Shown here: positions 58,558 through 64,000 of the stretch, piece after piece
Numbering within the stretch: position 1 is the first letter of the stretch
Layout: every line of letters begins with the position of its first letter
From: Lineus longissimus
Lineage: Eukaryota > Nemertea > Pilidiophora > Heteronemertea > Lineidae
Direction of reading: 5' to 3'
NCBI RefSeq assembly: GCF_910592395.1
Contig: NC_088325.1
Location: 15,254,109 to 15,318,108 of the forward strand
DNA: 64,000 nt
The notes under the pieces: model-generated
Databases searched by the model: none
Seen by the model: the letters and a program-made list of their open reading frames with translations, nothing else
Told to the model about the DNA's origin: nothing
Program-made: the position numbers and the translations under genes

Positions 58558-60479
58558 TGTATTGATACAGCGAGTATAAGTATACATCCTTCGTTTACAA
58601 TACTGTCATAAAGTTTATTGGGAGAATAAATATTAACAAACCAGCTGATGGAATCGTTTGGAAAGTTATGAAGAACACGGCAGCTAGTGTTACTTTCTGC
58701 CCGGATCTATCGTATTCCTGGAGACACTCACTGGTTTTACAATTACAATGTAATGTTTTCATCAATCGTCTTCATGGGATGGACGAGTAAATCTCTTCAA
58801 AACCACTGTACATCTAGTCATATTCCATCTCACCTCGGCACACCGTTTATCAATAGATTTTCGATGTGAAAAAGAAGAAGCTTTTCGAAAATTCCTTTTG
58901 GCTACTTACACAATATCATCTCGAGCACATACTGGCCCTCAATGTATTGACATTGCTCAGCTTCGAGACAATGCGCGGTGGAGACTTCGGACGGAGGTAA
59001 TACCGCTGGAAGTTCAGTATGCTCGGGCAGTGAAGGGCTCCACTCACTACCTCTTTGGGGTACAGGAGGAGAGAGATCAAGGTGCAAGTGCGACCGTATA
59101 GTTTATCTGCGGTAGAGGCCACATTGGCACTTTCTCAGATCATAAGACGGAGTGGATGTCGAGCGATGCCCAGCTCAGATCAGTCGTAGCATTTGCTCAA
59201 ACAGTGTAGTGGCGGCCTCAACAGCTGTCCAAGGTCCACGGACCTCCACATCTGACGGGCCATTTAATGTACTCGGGTCATTGTCAGATTTACTATGATC
59301 TCGTATGATAGATGACTATCACAGTATCAGGTTCCCTCTGATAATACTATCAAAACATCGGTAGGTTTGCATCAATGGTGACTTCTGAGTCAATGGGTTT
59401 TCGTGCTGATGGATACTCACGATCAAAATTGCGATGATGAGAGGAAAAGCGTTGCATTTTTTTCAAAATCTTTCGCACACGTGCAAGAGTGATCTCCAAC
59501 TGGGACAAACAGGCTACCGCTTCGACACTGCTATCATTGCGGTCCAGTACCTTGCAAGGCAAGTCGCCACAGATGATTGGCAGTGCACAACATCACGTTA
59601 AAACAATTATGTCCCCATCAGTCGCGTCATATAGCACAATCACAATTTACAAGCCTTTCATTTGGTTAAGCTGTTCGCCTCAGTATGCCGATCACTGTTT
59701 GTAAACTTCCTTTAAAACAAGGAACCACGTTGTTTGATGTGTGCGCCAGATGGACACTGATCTATAACTCACAATGCATTGGTCACCGTGATGTGATGCT
59801 GTACATTCGGACACTCACATGTCGCCCTACAAAGAGTTTTTTTCTCTTTTGACTCTTTTAGGTTCAGTGAGGACAACCTCGGCTAAACAGTCCTACCAAC
59901 ATTGGCCATTGCGTCCTTGAACACAACCGAAAGACTTGTAGTTGCAAGCTCAAAGAATGAAACATACCCAGTGTATAGTTGAACAAGCCATTTGAAGAGT
60001 GTGTGTTTGATAATCTTGATGGACAACTGCAGACTAAATAGTTCATCGCCACCTCTGCCACCTCTGTGTCGTGGATCATGAAACTCCTGTGGTATAGTTG
60101 GTGTTCGTAGGGTAGGGTTAATGTGGTTCTGAGCATATCTCTGGAGGCCAAGCCCCCGGGGATTAGCCAGTCCGACCATCATTCATCGTTCGAGGGGTAA
60201 ACCCTGCTCAGTGTCCTAAAATCCCCTGGATGGACTGCCTCTAAGAGCTTATGATAGCAAAGACCATTTAGTCCTACCACTGATTGAGAAGTCATCTAGC
60301 GTTCTGGGGCACGCGTTGTTGTTCTCTCGTCTTAGAATTGTGGATGGTTCTAATCAGATATAAAGACCTCCTATTAGTCGCACACGGCACTCATCCATAA
60401 TTCACAACGAATCGATGTCGTTGTGTTTACGTTTTGTTTTAGTTAACTAGCACATTGATCTGTTTGCAGACAGAACTAT
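58558..60479. other. Spacer, no gene recognised
   Basis: Short overlapping open frames on both strands near 58.9-59.1 and 59.9-60.2 kb show no domain or codon bias that I can see. Confidence 0.5.
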
Positions 60480-60970
60480 ACTGGCATACATCATACACAG
60501 GTCACTCACACGTGGCTCAGTGCAGCCAGCGATGTCCGACATACGTGCACATCAAGCAAATCATACACATGCACAGGTCATTTGCACTGCATGCAGCCAG
60601 CAACGTGTCCCCATACATACATATTGTACAACATGCACATCAAACATGTAGTACATCACGCAGAGGTCATTCGCACTGCAGATAAGAACGCCAGACATAC
60701 ACTTTCATGCACAGGTCATACTCTGCAGCCATCAGCATTTTCAGATATCATGTACGTACATCATGCACTTACGTGTGTGTGGTGTACACATCATGCACAG
60801 GTCATGCTGCAGCCTGCACGATGTCAGACGACATACATGACCGATGTACATGTCATTTGCAATGCAGCGGACATCAGGTCATTTGGACTGCAGCACACGA
60901 GGCATTTTCACAGCATATAAAACATATGAAGGTCATTTGCACTATATCAAGAACATTTCATCCTCAAGTT
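60480..60970 (+). repeat. Degenerate CATGCACAGGTCATTTGCACTGCAG-type repeat
   Basis: Phrases such as CACAGGTCA, GGTCATTTGCACTGCA, ACATCATGCAC and CTGCAGCC recur many times at irregular spacing over about 500 bp. It looks like an old, diverged minisatellite. It keeps a frame open over 112 codons, which I attribute to the repeat rather than to coding. Confidence 0.6.
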
Positions 60971-63900
60971 CATACCTTTTTTCACTTCACATGATTATCA
61001 CACCAATTATGGCGTAAGGTAATTGCACTTGCTCAACAATTCTCGTAATGCAATGGTCACTTCGTTAGTCAGAGGACATCTCCCTTCCTTTGCAATTACT
61101 ATTACGTGTGTCGAGTATCGCTGCTGTCCAAACTAAGGGCTAATTTGATATAGTAACATTAGGAGTGGCAAATTAGACGAGATAAAACAGGATTGAAACT
61201 TGAGGAGGAGGTTTCACTATAATTCTACGTAGGTTAGGTCACGGATATTTAGCACATACATATATGTGGTTAGGTAATATGTTTGTAACATTTGCGCCAG
61301 TACACCGTGCACAGAAGATATATTCAATATAAGCGTGATGTCATTAAGATCAGGCCGAGCTTGCCAATGATATCAACTGGTAGTACATGTATTTTGGACA
61401 AATTCCCGAATTAAATGTTACACACAACGTCATCCAGGTCTACTGGGGTTACGGCGTCTTTTGTCTTTCTACAGACGTCTGGAGTAATTTTGGAGACCGT
61501 CATCATATAGTAAGCTAGCATGACGCAACATTTCCCCACAGTGCCATGTGTAGCGTCCTCTTGAATACATGGTCTTAGTTCAAGGGTTACTGACCTAAAT
61601 TTTACACTTGGATCCAAAATGTCGTGAGAAGGCATTTACTCTATAAGACGAGAGGCCCGCACCCACTGACCTTTTATGCCTCACTCCAGGGGTACGGCCT
61701 GGGGGAAGGTATGCTTTCAAAACATAATCGGAATTCTTCACTTGATAGACGTATGTATACACCTAGCGTGTGAGAGTTCATTCATATGATTATGATTGGC
61801 GATTAAGAATGATCAGTGTAAGCCACGTGCACTGCTTAAAGTGAAGCCGGCATGATATTGATATATCTTTAATACCGGTATGTGGCATTCGATATCTGCA
61901 GGCAGTAGTGTGTAGGCCTATAGGTCCCAAATTTCATTTAACTTAAGAACGTTACTGGCATGGGATATGAACCAATTACTTCTTCCGCGCTCCCTCACGA
62001 AGTCGTATCTTCATTAGAGTTTTCGAGATACGATATTCAGTTAGAAAAGTGAGAGGGCTGGAGGTGGGCAAATTCAAGCTCCTGGTATTGATGCCTATTA
62101 GATCGCGAAGCGGTCAGAAAAACAGCTTAAGCCACTTATGATCTTGATAGATACGTGGCGGCCATGCGCCAGAATGGAAGACACTCAGCCAGTGATTGAT
62201 TCAGCATCAGTTTTGCAACATCTGACCTGACCTCGCTCCGCCGATCAGCCCAGCTGCCAAGCATGAAAACACTTAACACCTTCATGCATGCACTAATAGA
62301 TCATGGAGCTGACCTATTCCTAAGCTTAGAGTGTTACTCTAAGTCCTCAGCGAAGAAAAACACTAAAAGAAAGGCTCTATTATTAAGTATATACTGTATA
62401 TATGTTTATTATAGTACCAGCAAGTACAGAGTGAACGGTGCAGCCAGGGTCCGTGCTGGCGTGTATATGACACACTTTGAAGTGGGGCAAATGCGTGGCC
62501 CTAATTCACACCTGACAAGACGGGGTATTATGTTACACGAGGTGACAATTGTAAGGGGTCTATTGTTAATGAACTCAAAGGCTTTGTTCGAGAAATACAA
62601 TCTATGCGTAATCATTTCAGTAAGGATTGGTGAAAACAATGGAATGCGTTGGACTCCACCAGCTCATGAACGGATACTTTCGATCATGGCTTCTCTTTTA
62701 TGTGCAGTGAAGCTACCATTCCTGAGATGTCGGTGTGCTGCCTTGAAGTGGACACCCGCTGTCAGAATTCCACTGTTACTCTGATTGCAGTTGGACGGCA
62801 GTATTCCGGACCTCCTCTCAGTGGGACGGCTGGACAAGCTGACACCTAGCAAACATATCATTTGAAATTTCGATAATGCAACTGTGTGTTACGCCCTTCA
62901 TATCGACAGTATACCCGCATTGGATGCAGGGCAGCAAGCTGTCTCTTGGTGCACGTGCGGGCATCACATGGCGCACGTGCAGTGTGTAACACGTGCTGGA
63001 AAATACAAAAATCATACAATTAAATCAAAGAGGTGTTTAGGTGACAACTATCGTTAAATAACGATTTATCATTCGGTTGGGTTCTTTCTGTTGGTTCTTA
63101 ACATCAGCATGTTATTCACAACCATTCTTTTGTACTTAAAATGGCGGCTGTGGCAGCCATTTTGTTTATGTAGGTCGTGTCATCCCGTCTCTTGTCATTA
63201 GTGAGTACAATGAATATTTTGATTGAGTTTGAAATATAAGCGACTGTTGTCTTTTGGGGAAACTACACCAAGCTGCATGACAGTGTCATTTGCAGCGTTA
63301 CTTCACTGAAAATGTTTGTGTACGACTCTTCTTCATAAATCCTTTCAACGCAATGCTTCTTCACACAACAGTGACGACCCATTTAATCACCGCGATGTAT
63401 TACTTAACTTTTTGCTCTACATTTTCGAGAAAGAAACGCTTTGTTATTTATGAAAGGAACATTTGAATTGGATGTGTCACTTGGTTTATTGGTTTGGTCA
63501 AATGGAGTGACTTCTGATAACGTGTAATTCTTAAGAGCGATTCACAAGTGGTTTTAGGCCTACATGTCAGTATACTACAACATGAGCTTTGCCGACACTC
63601 AACCCGAGTCATTCTCTGACTTCCACATTCTTCGCCGTTCAACGTCTCATCCATTCATCTACACCTTTCCACTCATCTACATTCTCCATGTAAAACCCTG
63701 GGTCACTTGACTCAACCCATGGCCATACACTCATCTGCCTATGTTCATCCCTGACAGGGACCAGATACACGGACCCCAAATACCCATATCTCACCACTGT
63801 CCCATTCAGCAAAGCAGTTAGCATACTTTCGTTAATTGTCCAAATGGTCAAGTCGTGACCTCACATCCGGAGGATCATCTGGTCCTTTCAGTGGACAGAG

Positions 63901-64000
63901 CCCAGGGCAGATGCTGATTGTGGAGACAGGCTATTTAAGAGTTTGCAGCTATATTTGGACTCTTGTGGCCGGGGTACACAAACATTGAACTAATTGGACA
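60971..64000. other. Spacer, no gene recognised
   Basis: The longest frame in the final 3 kb, 62263-62784 (plus, 173 codons), has no recognisable domain, no clear splice context and an unremarkable start. It is recorded here rather than called. No RNA gene or repeat array is visible. Confidence 0.45.

Noticed and set aside
60455-60920. His/Cys-rich frames over the degenerate repeat
   Set aside because: Openness is explained by the repeat phrase lacking stops; there is no independent coding evidence.
62263-62784. 173-codon frame on the plus strand
   Set aside because: Longest frame in the desert but with no family resemblance or splice context; left uncalled.

Overview
This window is animal nuclear DNA. 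Genes are split by many GT-AG introns, intergenic spacers are AT-rich, and simple tandem repeats are common. The protein set (axonemal and ciliary genes, SDHC, SRP receptor, Integrator, a GABA-B-like receptor) fits a bilaterian, most likely a marine invertebrate. The dispersed repeat at 14.4-15.5 kb, with its GACGACG tail and terminal hairpin, resembles repeats I associate with molluscs, brachiopods and annelids. I cannot name the phylum with confidence. All gene models were built by joining exons by hand so that splice phase, reading frame and family similarity agree.

Layout of the gene-dense part (1-43 kb): the 3' half of a GABA-B-type class C receptor (+, 51-2839); TMEM218, a small ciliary membrane protein (+, 3993-4838); SDHC, a membrane anchor of respiratory complex II (-, 7953-6084); an unfamiliar single-pass membrane protein with tyrosine motifs in its tail (+, 9378-12231); a repeat-rich spacer (12.2-16.0 kb); SRPRA, the alpha subunit of the signal recognition particle receptor (-, 23396-16495); INTS10, an Integrator subunit (+, 23591-28837), head-to-head with SRPRA across 194 bp; and a 20-exon gene (+, 30252-42889). 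The N-terminal third of that last gene resembles the dynein-arm assembly factor DNAAF8 (C16orf71). Its C-terminal two thirds is a chain of degenerate nucleoside-diphosphate-kinase-like modules.

Gene-poor part (43-64 kb): mostly unassigned sequence, a tandem array of four U4 snRNA genes (49.6-52.6 kb), a tRNA-Val(TAC) gene (54.3 kb), and a weak two-exon candidate for a short secreted protein (57.5-58.6 kb).

The most interesting items are the DNAAF8/NDK-like fusion, in which the module closest to real NDPK has Tyr in place of the catalytic His; the orphan receptor with duplicated YDxL motifs; the U4 array, with near-identical genes and a spacer deletion ending in a palindrome; and the compact SRPRA/INTS10 promoter with a CCAAT dyad. 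I found no CRISPR array, prokaryotic operon or intact transposase.
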